Below, piece by piece: positions 55,101 to 62,219 of a stretch of 64,000 nucleotides of DNA. The stretch comes from an uncultured Desulfovibrio sp. (GTDB lineage: Bacteria > Desulfobacterota > Desulfovibrionia > Desulfovibrionales > Desulfovibrionaceae): NCBI GenBank assembly GCA_913063155.1, contig CAJXYU010000002.1, positions 310,001-374,000 of the forward strand, read 5' to 3'. Every line of letters starts with the position of its first letter. Position 1 is the stretch's first letter. A program made the translations under genes and the position numbers. The notes beneath the pieces are model-generated. The model saw only the letters and a program-made list of their open reading frames with translations. It ran no database searches and was not told the origin of the DNA.

Positions 55101-56005
55101 TATTCGGTCAACAGCGGGGCGAGCGCGGCGTATGGCACGGCTTTCTTCGGCTGTTTGGCAAGAAGGAGCGTCAGCATTTCACCAGTGTGCGGCCAACCCA
55201 TGCGCAGGAAGCCGGCGAGACAGTCCTGGGCGGCCTTGAACTCCGTTCGCTTCAGGAGTTTTTGCAGGGCCTTGGCAAGGTCGGCATCGTCGGGAGCGGC
55301 CAAGGAACAGAGCGTATTGATGAGTCGCTTGTCGGGAAGAATTGCGCCGGAAGCGAGCCCCTGGTTTGCGAACTTGTTCATGTTTCGGTCAGAGAGGGCG
55401 ATGAGCGCCATGGACACGGGCTCGATATCTTTTTTGCCTATGGGGGAAGACAGTACGGTCCGGAACCAGGGAGCGAAGCCTCCGTCCAGAAGCAGGCGTT
55501 TGACCGGGTAGGCGAGTTTAACGCCTTCCCTTCCCAGCACGGCCAGTCCGTTGAGCAATTTTTCCGGGGCCGCGCCCCGCAGGGAATCAGTCAGGGCCTC
55601 CAGCCATTGAAGCAGGGGCTTGTCTTCCTGGAATTTCAGGGTGCACAAAAATTCGTGGGCCAGGAGCAGGCGTGGTGCGGTGCGGAGTTTCTGGGTGACT
55701 GCGGCCAGCTCCTGCAGGGAAATGGATTGGGATTGGATTTGTCTGCGTGCTGCGACCCGTCCGGCCTTGCCGGACTGCATGAGCACGGTCAGGCAGGATG
55801 TCATTAACCGGGTGTCGCTGTGATGGAATAGGACGCGGGCGACCAGGCCTGCCGCCTGCTTGGCGGCAATATCGTCCTTGGCGTCCAGGATTCTTCCGGT
55901 CGCCTTGGCGATGGTGGAGAGTTGGTCCATCAGCGCCTTCTGGTCTCCGTGGGGATTTCGCAGGCCAGCAAGGGCGTTTGGAAGGGGTTCCGGCTTTGGT
56001 ATCAT
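52133..56005 (-). CDS. cyaA: Class I adenylate cyclase fused to helical and pentapeptide-repeat regions
   Basis: A 1290-residue protein. Residues 1-400 are alpha-helical and HEAT-like, without a known family. Residues about 420-605 are pentapeptide repeats (CDLSDGRFKRARFTECTFND, TSFQNCEFLYSDFRDATLAA). Residues from about 640 form the class I (enterobacterial CyaA-type) catalytic domain: GLYTMGSYGSVAQTAESDID with the catalytic-type Ser and Asp-Ile-Asp near 751-766, LKEEFYRSALKLAGKNLAWW, and GEFFGAAMWQIVKALHSP. It makes cAMP, presumably for a CRP-type regulator not in the window. E. coli CyaA lacks these N-terminal regions. No membrane helix is evident. The start ATG 56005 has a weak ribosome site (GGAAA). 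Confidence 0.9.
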   Translation of the reverse strand: MIPKPEPLPNALAGLRNPHGDQKALMDQLSTIAKATGRILDAKDDIAAKQAAGLVARVLFHHSDTRLMTSCLTVLMQSGKAGRVAARRQIQSQSISLQELAAVTQKLRTAPRLLLAHEFLCTLKFQEDKPLLQWLEALTDSLRGAAPEKLLNGLAVLGREGVKLAYPVKRLLLDGGFAPWFRTVLSSPIGKKDIEPVSMALIALSDRNMNKFANQGLASGAILPDKRLINTLCSLAAPDDADLAKALQKLLKRTEFKAAQDCLAGFLRMGWPHTGEMLTLLLAKQPKKAVPYAALAPLLTEYGMEFLLRELPPQNNNAFLAHMFTAIAVMDPDFLAAQLKTEPDESVMYAAQLKAFVSENAATLPETPDGIRPSCSFPTEEETRPSLMGRILGDKRQALAKRLDKGAETTGQEFPDSILRKTDLKRKQFKGNRITNAIFDSVSFFKVTFRECDLSDGRFKRARFTECTFNDCRLDRTRFEKTSFQNCEFLYSDFRDATLAASVFNHCAFKGAIMPDASLVKTDMTQCTFDQCFLTASRCQDTRMDGCTLLGSDLSHSSMVGAELEGCEFIDSSLNHSTLVDCHFPGTDFTGCTIHGSRIRGVRSDHPFLIQARLEWLHEAAIQLTKHLPPLPETAMKPEAAPTIHRAAVRWIRQLDFARREASMLRDNRMRSERGLHILGDEKARFIRLLPYILHTDLFDQKLGISQVPICTVAGYTPNSTTLKLAREIFPGLEPGHDKPTVMITGLYTMGSYGSVAQTAESDIDCWVCISDDTATRSAMQGLRKKLDALTLWADLQFNLEAHFFPMSEENIRQNNFGYSDKESSGSAQAILLKEEFYRSALKLAGKNLAWWVIPAGASRKIHEQYAREAIDYPITGENRIVDLGPLDTIPPGEFFGAAMWQIVKALHSPFKSVMKLGLLDIYSGADASGGMPLCDTIKGNVFNGVTDIQHIDSYTALFRALRKHYTETDDTDAVTLLTESFVSKADFNGITMFLDHPDSEDGRRMVQTIFGEHTAVSGRTIPQKKPWNFSKSLKTGEAVSRFMTATYQRIQKELHEDGGNTSAMITPEDMTRLGRRIAANFAKKKNKVTRVPFMDVGKNAFSTLQLSAIKKPGKKTVWVVQGSQKSEGKSSVREMQVLRRDYDPAMLLSWVFFNGLYTPNVLIQADRTIAPLAVADIQKLFASMHQFFPLEETFERDIDEGLEPEQVIRALFVLNMTAPHDLKRVDQATIVYSTTWGEVFCETFDKPDRIIEAQASTFLHKMLKRPLHDYLEMESFIPKGSHCTRIKLI

Positions 56006-56223
56006 AATATTTCCGATTCTCTATGGAGATATCCTGCAACCTTTAGTGAATATTGTCAAAATGAGAAAGAGGAAAAGTGGGCCCTTCATGGGAGACCGAT
56101 GTTTTAAATTTATGAGAAAAGTGAATGAATTATTGGTTTAGTTAAATAAAAGTAACGAACGAGTCGTTTCTTCCGTCATGATGAGGAGGGACGGTTTTTT
56201 TCTTGAGGGGCCGATGTACAAGG

Positions 56224-56253
56224 TTGATTACTGCAAGGGTTGCGATATATACT
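56224..56253 (+). promoter_or_regulatory. Candidate promoter of the coiled-coil lipoprotein gene
   Basis: TTGATT (56224-56229), 18-base spacer, TATACT (56248-56253). Start would be about 45 bases before ATG 56305. Confidence 0.5.
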
Positions 56254-56304
56254 TTAAAAAATACATGAATTTGGGAAACAAACTCTCGTATGGAGGGATA
56301 TTTG

Positions 56305-57027
56305 ATGAAGAAACTGTTGCTGGTTGCCTGCGTCGCCCTGATCGCCCTCGGCGGCTGCCGGACCATGAGTTCACTAACCGACAAAATAACCGGAACCGAC
56401 GATTCTCTCCTGACGCAAGTCCCGGAAGAGGACTTCCTTCGTGTGGACGAAGCTCGCTTCCAGCACACTGTGGCCGAGGAAAAAGTTACCTTGGCCCAAC
56501 TCAAGGCCGATCTCTCCGAGCTTAGGGAGAAGCTGGCCGGATTGGAACTGGATCTGGCCAAAAATATTGAAGAGCAGCGTGCAATCCAGGTGGATCTGAC
56601 CAAAGCCGAAGCCATACGGGCGGCCAATTTGAGTGAACGCTACGAGGGAGCCAAGGAAATCAACGGTTACAAGCAGGATCTGCTTGCCAATGAGTTCGAT
56701 CGTATCGACATCAAGGCGGACATTGAGCAGGCCGAGTTGCATATCGCGGATATGGAAGACCAGATCAAGGATCAAGAGGGGAGGATTGACGATATGATCA
56801 GCCAGCATATTCCGCTCGACCCGGCTCCTCCTGCTCCTGCAGATGGTTCGGAGAGTGTCCCCGACGTGACTTCGATCGAACCGGCCAAGCCCAAAGGAGA
56901 AGTGACTTTGCCCGACTACCTGAAGGTGGAGGATGACCCCGACGTTGCTCCTGCGCCTCCAGGTGCGCCACCGGCTCCGTCAGCTCCGGCGGACACGCCT
57001 CCAAAAGAGGGGACCTTGCCCGAGTAG
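56305..57027 (+). CDS. Coiled-coil lipoprotein with proline-rich tail
   Basis: A 240-residue protein. Signal peptide MKKLLLVACVALIALGGC ends in a lipobox, so Cys18 is probably lipidated. Residues about 45-165 are a long charged helix with heptad-like pattern (LKADLSELREKLAGLELDLA, KADIEQAELHIADMEDQIKD), a likely coiled coil. The last 70 residues are Pro/Ala-rich and flexible. This looks like a periplasm-facing spacer or anchoring lipoprotein, but I do not recognise a family. ATG 56305 follows GGAGGG; an earlier in-frame ATG at 56290 lacks one. A terminator follows. Confidence 0.8.
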   Translation: MKKLLLVACVALIALGGCRTMSSLTDKITGTDDSLLTQVPEEDFLRVDEARFQHTVAEEKVTLAQLKADLSELREKLAGLELDLAKNIEEQRAIQVDLTKAEAIRAANLSERYEGAKEINGYKQDLLANEFDRIDIKADIEQAELHIADMEDQIKDQEGRIDDMISQHIPLDPAPPAPADGSESVPDVTSIEPAKPKGEVTLPDYLKVEDDPDVAPAPPGAPPAPSAPADTPPKEGTLPE

Positions 57028-57045
57028 GCTCGTGCTATTCCTTGA

Positions 57046-57075
57046 AGGCGTCTGCAATGCGGGCGCCTTTTTTTT
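57046..57075 (+). terminator. Terminator of the lipoprotein gene
   Basis: AGGCGTC (57046-57052) and GGCGCCT (57062-57068), one wobble, followed by eight Ts. It overlaps the end of the convergent minus-strand gene by two bases. Confidence 0.8.
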
Positions 57076-57523
57076 ATACAGTGGCTAGAAGTGATTCAGT
57101 CAATTCGGCCGCGTTTCGAATGAGTTGTTCGGGGATGCCGCTCTTGCGAATGGTTGTCGCATCAGCATCAACGGGAAGAGATTTGAAACACAGTTTCGAG
57201 CAAAGCACGGATCCGTTGATGTGTGCGAATTGCTCAAGAAATTCACTACAGAGCAGAATGCTTTGTTGTCGGGCAAACACCTCGTCAGGTTGAGACGGAC
57301 CGACGGCAAGGCCGAGAACAAGACATGCCGCGGAAACCGCCCCGCAGATTCCCTTGCTGTGGCCGATTCCTCCGGCTAATCCACTTGCCATACGCATGGC
57401 GGTCTCCCGAGTAAGTCCGAATTCGGGGCCATAAGTGACAAGAATGGCTTCGGAACAGGAATAGCCTGCCAAACCGTTTCTGACAGCCTGTTTGCTCAAG
57501 GGGCGGGTGACTGCGGACAACAT
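57074..57523 (-). CDS. C_GCAxxG_C_C family redox-type protein
   Basis: A 149-residue cytoplasmic protein. The family signature appears as AGYSCSEAILVTYG near the N-terminus, then GLAGGIGHSKGICGAVSAAC and two more Cys in SVLCSKLCF. The conserved Cys pattern suggests metal or redox chemistry; the family has no firmly assigned function. Its start lies inside the end of the MarR-type gene (28-base overlap), so the two are translated together. Such a pair suggests the MarR-type protein controls its own redox partner. Confidence 0.85.
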   Translation of the reverse strand: MLSAVTRPLSKQAVRNGLAGYSCSEAILVTYGPEFGLTRETAMRMASGLAGGIGHSKGICGAVSAACLVLGLAVGPSQPDEVFARQQSILLCSEFLEQFAHINGSVLCSKLCFKSLPVDADATTIRKSGIPEQLIRNAAELTESLLATV

Positions 57524-57978
57524 GGCAGCTCCATGGTTTCAATGTTTGTTTCCATCTTTTTCAGTATGGTGTTGAGGTGAAGGATGTCCCTTTCATTCAG
57601 CCCTTCATACATCTCGGCCTTGGTTTCCAGGAGCTGCGGCAGCGTGGAGTCAATGAAGCCTTTCCCCTTCAGGGTCGCTCGGACAATGAAGCTTCTCCTG
57701 TCCTTCGGGTTTCTGCTCCGTTCAATGAACTCCATTTTTTCCAATCCGTCCGCAAGGCGGGTGACATTGGGGTAATCATTGAAGGTTCTGTCTGTCAGCT
57801 TCCCCAGGGTGATGCCCTCTGTTTTTGCTATTTTGAGAAGCATTCCCCACTGTTCCGGGGTGATCTCCATGCTGTTCCTCTTGAAGAAGGCTGCGGCCTG
57901 GTAGCGGATAAGGCGGCCCACACGGTAAATGAGGTGAGTTGCGGTTTCTTCGAAATCATAGGTGGAATGAATGTTCAT
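57496..57978 (-). CDS. MarR-family transcriptional regulator
   Basis: A 160-residue dimeric winged-helix repressor-type protein. The HTH reads ITPEQWGMLLKIAKTEGITL followed by TDRTFNDYPNVTRLADGLEK, with the wing FIERSRNPKDRRSFIVRATL, all typical MarR. It ends in two adjacent Cys (MELPCCPQSP), which might sense oxidants or metals. The start ATG 57978 follows GAGGTAA. A second AGGTAA lies 15 bases upstream, giving a direct repeat over the start region that could be part of an operator. Confidence 0.9.
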   Translation of the reverse strand: MNIHSTYDFEETATHLIYRVGRLIRYQAAAFFKRNSMEITPEQWGMLLKIAKTEGITLGKLTDRTFNDYPNVTRLADGLEKMEFIERSRNPKDRRSFIVRATLKGKGFIDSTLPQLLETKAEMYEGLNERDILHLNTILKKMETNIETMELPCCPQSPAP

Positions 57979-58351
57979 TGTAGTTACCTCAATAATATTT
58001 ACCTAAATAAATAAATGGAAATCCAAAAAAGGTCAACGCCGAAAAGAAGGAAGCTTCCCCGGGACCGCCCCGGGGAAGCTTGGAATTCTCTCTAATCGCA
58101 AAAGAAAGAAGGATTGCTTTTTTATTAGCAACGGGTGTGCCAAACTTATGTTTTTTTTGCGATGTGTTTTTTTGTTTAAATATAACAATATGTTATGAGT
58201 GAGCTTAGTCGCTTGTCGCTTTGTGGGTCATCTCTTGTGGAGGTTTAAAAAGTTGAACAAGGCTTGCGTTCCCGTCCATTGCAGATGAATTTTTGTACTG
58301 AAGAGTTCCCGGTGGTGGCAACCTGCCGGGAACTCTCTGCGGGAGTGCCCA
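57979..58351. other. Non-coding region between the second chemoreceptor gene and marR
   Basis: No gene. On the marR side are the AGGTAA direct repeat and an AT-rich tract. At 58051-58081 lies a perfect 13-bp hairpin (AAGCTTCCCCGGG/CCCGGGGAAGCTT), and at 58302-58336 an 11-bp hairpin (AGAGTTCCCGG/CCGGGAACTCT). Neither has a proper T-run. The second sits just after the chemoreceptor stop and may end that transcript. An imperfect ATAAC-AATAT-GTTAT inverted repeat is at 58182-58196. Long T-tracts lie between 58120 and 58180. Confidence 0.5.
58302..58336 (-). terminator. Candidate hairpin terminator of the second chemoreceptor gene
   Basis: An 11-bp perfect stem with a 13-base loop starts 16 bases after the stop codon of the minus-strand gene. 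The downstream strand is not T-rich, so it may work with Rho or only stabilise the mRNA end. Confidence 0.5.
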
Positions 58352-60166
58352 TTAACTCTGAGCCTCATCCTTGAGGGCCTGGATAAGTTCCTCCAGGTGG
58401 CGGGCCTGGTCGGAGAGCCGTTCCAGGCTCGCTGTCGATTGTTCCACGCTTTGGGCGGTCTCGGCTGCTATGCGGTTGATTTCGTCGATGGCCATGTTGA
58501 TCTCCTCGGATGCCGAGGATTGCTGCTCGGCTGCCGTGGCGATGCTCTGGATCTGGCTTGCGGATTCCTCGGATGCCTCCACTATTCGTTTGAGCACCTC
58601 GCCGGACCGGTCGGTGAGTTCCGTGGATCTGGTCAGACCTTCCACGGCCAGTTGCATGGAGGAGATGTTCTCCGAGGCAACGGATTGGATGGCGTTGATG
58701 GAATCTCCCACCTCCTTGGTGGCCACCATGGTCTTTTCCGCCAGCTTGCGTACCTCGTCCGCCACCACGGCAAAACCCCGCCCCGCTTCCCCCGCGCGGG
58801 CGGCTTCGATGGCGGCGTTCAGGGCAAGAAGGTTGGTCTGATCCGCAATGTCGGTGATGACGCCCATTATGTTGCCTATGGCATTGGCCTGTTCGCCCAG
58901 TTGAATCATGTTCTCACGCAACTGTTCCGCCTGGCGCTGGGTTTTGTCCATTGCCTCAACGGTTTCGCTGACGACCTCTGCGCCCTCGTTGGCGCTTTCC
59001 TTGGCCATTTTCCCCACCTCGGCGGCGTGGCTCGAGTTGCGGGCGACTTCCAGGACCGTGGCGTTCATTTCCTCCATGGCCGTGGCCGTGGAGTGGACCC
59101 GTTCCCGCTGAATTTCAGTGCCGCTGCGGATTTCCGAGGATTGCACTTCAATATCCTGGGCTGCTTCGATGAGTGCGGCAATGATGCCTTCAAGCCGTCC
59201 GGCCGCATGGAGCATTCCGTCGCTTTTGGCCCGTTCGGCCAGTCCTTTGGCTTCCTCGGCTTCACGCATGGCCTTTTCCGCGGCCAGAGCCTTATCCTCG
59301 GCTTCGTCGGTTTTGTCCGTGATCTCCTTGATGTTCTGCTTGAGGGTAAGAACCATGGTGTTGAGCGCTCTCTCGAGTTGCGCCGCTTCATCGCGTCCTT
59401 CCGCCTCCAGTTTCACGTCAAGATTGCCTTCGGCAATCATTCCGGCGGCCCCTGTCGCGGTTTTGATGGGCGTGGTTATGCTCCTGGTGATGAGCCAGCA
59501 GGCAGGAATGATTCCCAGAACCAGGAGCGCGGTCACGATTCCCACGATGATCATGAGGTGGCTGTCGATGATGTCATGGAAGAACGCAGATATCTTCTCT
59601 GCCTCGGCTTGGATATTGTCGATATAGACTCCGGTGCCGAGAGAGATGTCCGTGCCGGGTATCATTCGGGCATAGCTGAGCTTGGGCTGCTCCCCCGCGT
59701 CTCCCTTGGGCCAGATGTATTCCACGAATCCGCCGCCCGATCTGGCGACCTTGTCCAACTCGGCGATCATCCTGATGTTGTTTTTGTCTTTGAGATCTTT
59801 AAGGTCTTTGCCGAGAAGAGAGGTGTTTGGATGAGCCACGGTCACCGTTCCCCGAAAGGCGAAATAGTAGCCTGACTTGTCCTTTTCAAAAATAATGGGC
59901 CGAAGCTCTTTGCGGATGAATGCATCTTTTTCGGCCTGACTGCTCATTCCGGAAACGGCCTCTCCCAGTGTCGTGGCCATGGAATCCACGGCCAGCTTGA
60001 GGCGACCCTTGTGTCCCTCGAACATTTTCTCTTGGACCTGGCTGACCGCGAGGTCCTCCAGTTCCATGGAGTTCTGGAAGAAAGCCAGAGTGACTCCGAC
60101 AATGAATATCGACATGAGGGCGACAATAAAAACCACGCGTTGGCCGATACTGAATTTTCTGAGCAT
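58352..60166 (-). CDS. Methyl-accepting chemotaxis protein with single Cache domain
   Basis: A 604-residue chemoreceptor. TM1 is [20 protein letters not shown], an sCache_2-type sensor follows ([40 protein letters not shown]), TM2 is [20 protein letters not shown], then HAMP and a long signalling coil with tip [20 protein letters not shown] and [19 protein letters not shown]. Between HAMP and the tip is an extra Ala/Glu/Lys-rich helix ([20 protein letters not shown]), lengthening the stalk. The sensor resembles that of the chemoreceptor at 47527 but the sequences are clearly different. Confidence 0.95.
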   Translation of the reverse strand: MLRKFSIGQRVVFIVALMSIFIVGVTLAFFQNSMELEDLAVSQVQEKMFEGHKGRLKLAVDSMATTLGEAVSGMSSQAEKDAFIRKELRPIIFEKDKSGYYFAFRGTVTVAHPNTSLLGKDLKDLKDKNNIRMIAELDKVARSGGGFVEYIWPKGDAGEQPKLSYARMIPGTDISLGTGVYIDNIQAEAEKISAFFHDIIDSHLMIIVGIVTALLVLGIIPACWLITRSITTPIKTATGAAGMIAEGNLDVKLEAEGRDEAAQLERALNTMVLTLKQNIKEITDKTDEAEDKALAAEKAMREAEEAKGLAERAKSDGMLHAAGRLEGIIAALIEAAQDIEVQSSEIRSGTEIQRERVHSTATAMEEMNATVLEVARNSSHAAEVGKMAKESANEGAEVVSETVEAMDKTQRQAEQLRENMIQLGEQANAIGNIMGVITDIADQTNLLALNAAIEAARAGEAGRGFAVVADEVRKLAEKTMVATKEVGDSINAIQSVASENISSMQLAVEGLTRSTELTDRSGEVLKRIVEASEESASQIQSIATAAEQQSSASEEINMAIDEINRIAAETAQSVEQSTASLERLSDQARHLEELIQALKDEAQS

Positions 60167-60468
60167 GTATTCCCCTTCTCGTTTTATTTGGCTCTTCTTG
60201 ATGTATCAATCCCACTATGGCCCTTTTTCGGCCCAGTTTTGAGACGGTATGGTGGCGGATATTCTTTTTAATCATGCATTGTTTGGGGATTATTGGAAAT
60301 TAGAATGTTGTGAATTGTCGTAACTGGCTGGTGGAAACCTTGCGTCGCCTTGGTGTTTTGTAACGATTTCCGTACCCAGGGCGACTCGTTTCTTGGGAGG
60401 GGTTGAATGACGGGACCGTCCACGGGCGGGCGGTTTCGTCCATGGCGTACTTCAACCCGGGAGAAACC
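60167..60468. other. Divergent non-coding region before the acidic coiled-coil gene
   Basis: About 300 bases. No terminator and no clear promoter box on either strand. A frame open from TTG 60403 joins the downstream gene but lacks a ribosome site at correct distance, so I leave it out of the gene. Confidence 0.4.
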
Positions 60469-61077
60469 ATGACTTTGATCAACTCCGATGGTGTTGCTGG
60501 AGTTGCTGTGAACACTCAGGTGGCCAAAACGGCCGAATTGCAGCAACGGCAGAATAGGAAAGAACAAGCGACATTGTGGAATGGCCTAGGTGATTCCGTT
60601 GAGATCTCCGAGGAAGGCCGTGCATTGCTTCAGTCCAAGATTGAGGAGCTTGACAACAAATTGCTCCAGGACCTTACGGAAGAGGAGCGTCGTGAACTGC
60701 GTACCGTCCTCAGCGAGGTGACAGGTCTTTCCGAAGGAGAGATCGCCGCCCTGGAAGAGGAAATGGTCAGGAGCGGCGGAGCTGCGGATGAAGCTGCATC
60801 GGAAGACATTCAGTCCGGCGGTGTGTCGGAACAATCCCGCGGCATGGAAGCCGCTGCGGGAGGAGGAGCGGCTGCTTCCTCCGGGGCCAGTGACGAGTCT
60901 GAAAGCGACATGGAGGACCTTGAGGAGGAAATCGCAAAATTGGAAGATGAGATCGACGAACTCAGGCAAAAGGCCAAAAGCGGTGAAGGCAGCGTCAGTG
61001 AACTCAAAACCAAACAAATGGAATTGATGTCCAAAGAGGCGGAACTGGCACAATTGCAGTCTGATGAAAGTTCATAG
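60469..61077 (+). CDS. Acidic coiled-coil protein of unknown function
   Basis: A 202-residue, strongly acidic protein without signal peptide. It has two helical charged parts (LQSKIEELDNKLLQDLTEEE near 50-70; DLEEEIAKLEDEIDELRQKA near 150-170) joined by a Gly/Ala/Ser-rich linker with GMEAAAGGGAAASSGASDES. The N-terminus (LINSDGVAGVAVNTQVAKTA) and the LGDSVEISEEGRALL segment resemble proteins that some pipelines label FlxA-like or phage-tail-like, but I cannot assign a family. ATG 60469 follows GGGAGA. A good terminator follows. The role is unknown. Confidence 0.7.
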   Translation: MTLINSDGVAGVAVNTQVAKTAELQQRQNRKEQATLWNGLGDSVEISEEGRALLQSKIEELDNKLLQDLTEEERRELRTVLSEVTGLSEGEIAALEEEMVRSGGAADEAASEDIQSGGVSEQSRGMEAAAGGGAAASSGASDESESDMEDLEEEIAKLEDEIDELRQKAKSGEGSVSELKTKQMELMSKEAELAQLQSDESS

Positions 61078-61105
61078 GTGTGTATCCACATACCGGTTTT
61101 GACGA

Positions 61106-61130
61106 GGGCGGGTTTTCCCGTCCTTTTTTT
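61106..61130 (+). terminator. Terminator of the acidic coiled-coil gene
   Basis: GGGCGGG (61106-61112), TTTT loop, CCCGTCC (61117-61123, one wobble), followed by seven Ts. Confidence 0.9.
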
Positions 61131-61324
61131 ATGGCGTTTGAATCCATTTATTGGTTGGTCATTCAATCAATTTTGATTTTTTTTTAAAATAGTAAATTAA
61201 ATAAATATGTTACCAGTTTAAAAAAAACTGGACCTTGTCTTGTGAATGATCTAACAATCGGGGTGCGGGCAGGGGTGCCCGTTTGAATCAGATTTTAACG
61301 GTGATATATATCGAGGGAAAAGCA

Positions 61325-61666
61325 ATGAAACGTATTCTTCTTATCGTAGCGTTTTTGATGGCTGTGGCTTTCATCTCTGCCCAAGGCGAAACCCCCATGG
61401 TGCAGGCCGGAACCGTTACTACGGTGCAGCAGGCCAAATTGGCCGGTTTGGACACCCCAGTCTCTCTGAGCGGACAGGTGGTGAATCGGATAGGCGACGA
61501 CCTGTTCATTCTCAAGGACGACACCGGCGAGATCCGGGTGAAGGCGGATGCAGGAAGTATTTCCAAGCTGCATTTGGAGCCTGACAGCAGGGTCCGCGTG
61601 AAGGGGGCCATGGAACCCGGCCTTGCTTTGGCCGAGGTTGAGGCGGTAAGCCTCAGCGTGAATTAG
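61325..61666 (+). CDS. Small exported OB-fold (YgiW/BOF-type) protein
   Basis: A 113-residue exported protein. It has a signal peptide (MKRILLIVAFLMAVAFISAQ), then a single bacterial OB-fold of the YgiW/YdeI type: VSLSGQVVNRIGDDLFILKD, DDTGEIRVKADAG and DSRVRVKGAMEP. In enterobacteria such proteins are linked to peroxide or metal stress tolerance; the ligand is unknown. ATG 61325 is chosen since the signal peptide begins there and GAGGGA precedes it. Upstream, an AT-rich region has a small hairpin (61213-61231), and a GC hairpin lies at 61266-61282 (CGGGCA/TGCCCG). Confidence 0.8.
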   Translation: MKRILLIVAFLMAVAFISAQGETPMVQAGTVTTVQQAKLAGLDTPVSLSGQVVNRIGDDLFILKDDTGEIRVKADAGSISKLHLEPDSRVRVKGAMEPGLALAEVEAVSLSVN

Positions 61667-61687
61667 GTTTATCGTATTTCTTCCCGG

Positions 61688-61719
61688 AAAGGCCCGTAGC
61701 ATGTGTTACGGGCCTTTTT
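61688..61719 (+). terminator. Terminator of the OB-fold protein gene
   Basis: AAAGGCCCGTA (61688-61698) and TACGGGCCTTT (61707-61717) form a perfect 11-bp stem followed by Ts. Confidence 0.92.
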
Positions 61720-61731
61720 GTTTTTCAAGGG

Positions 61732-61758
61732 TAAGATATTCTCGGTTGCAGCCGATAG
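61732..61758 (+). promoter_or_regulatory. Sigma-28 (FliA) promoter
   Basis: TAAGATAT (61732-61739), 11-base spacer, GCCGATAG (61751-61758), against the consensus TAAAGTTT-N11-GCCGATAA. The -10 matches 7 of 8 positions and the spacing is exact. It points to ATG 61790, about 25 bases after the predicted start. Confidence 0.8.
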
Positions 61759-61789
61759 GATTTGTAGAACGGCACCAAGGAGGGTTGCC

Positions 61790-62140
61790 ATGCAAGTCGT
61801 TTTGAATGACGACAAATTGATCGGCCTCAACGTCAAAATGGATATTGACGAGGCCGAGGAAAACACTGTTTTCCGGGATCGGGATGTCGTCGAATTGTCG
61901 GACAAGGCCGTGGAATTGTTCCGGAAAAGCGCCACCGAGACGTTGCGCGACAGAGCCATGTCGCTGCAGGAATTCGATCGGCGGATTGCGGTCATTCGCG
62001 AAGAGATAGCCACGGTCTGGTCCGGGGTACTGCCCGAGGATGAAAAGTATCGCCTTGTTTCATCCAAGGAGAATGAGATTGCGCTGCTGCAGGCAGGGCA
62101 GTTCACCTTTGCCCGCGCGGGATTTTATAAGGTTGCATAA
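61790..62140 (+). CDS. Small protein of unknown function behind a sigma-28 promoter
   Basis: A 116-residue cytoplasmic protein that I do not recognise. It starts MQVVLNDDKLIGLNVKMDID and has a helical, charged middle (ELSDKAVELFRKSATETLRD, SLQEFDRRIAVIREEIATVW) and no membrane segment. ATG 61790 follows CAAGGAGGG, a strong site. The near-consensus sigma-28 promoter places it in the late flagellar or chemotaxis regulon, though no flagellar gene is adjacent. It is monocistronic, between terminators. Possible roles include a chaperone-like or regulatory partner for late flagellar proteins, which is inference from the promoter only. Confidence 0.82.
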   Translation: MQVVLNDDKLIGLNVKMDIDEAEENTVFRDRDVVELSDKAVELFRKSATETLRDRAMSLQEFDRRIAVIREEIATVWSGVLPEDEKYRLVSSKENEIALLQAGQFTFARAGFYKVA

Positions 62141-62162
62141 ATGTGTTGCGTGGGAAAATGAT

Positions 62163-62194
62163 GAAGGCAGGCCCATTCGGGCCTGCCTTCTTTT
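62163..62194. terminator. Bidirectional terminator before lutC
   Basis: A 12-bp perfect inverted repeat, GAAGGCAGGCCC (62163-62174) and GGGCCTGCCTTC (62179-62190), with TTTT after it on the plus strand. It serves both convergent units. Confidence 0.88.
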
Positions 62195-62219
62195 GTCTCG
62201 CGGTTATTGCGGTTCCGGC

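Noticed and set aside
60125-60150. GCCGATAC on the plus strand inside the second chemoreceptor gene
   Set aside because: No TAAA at the required spacing, and it lies within coding DNA far from the next plus-strand gene.
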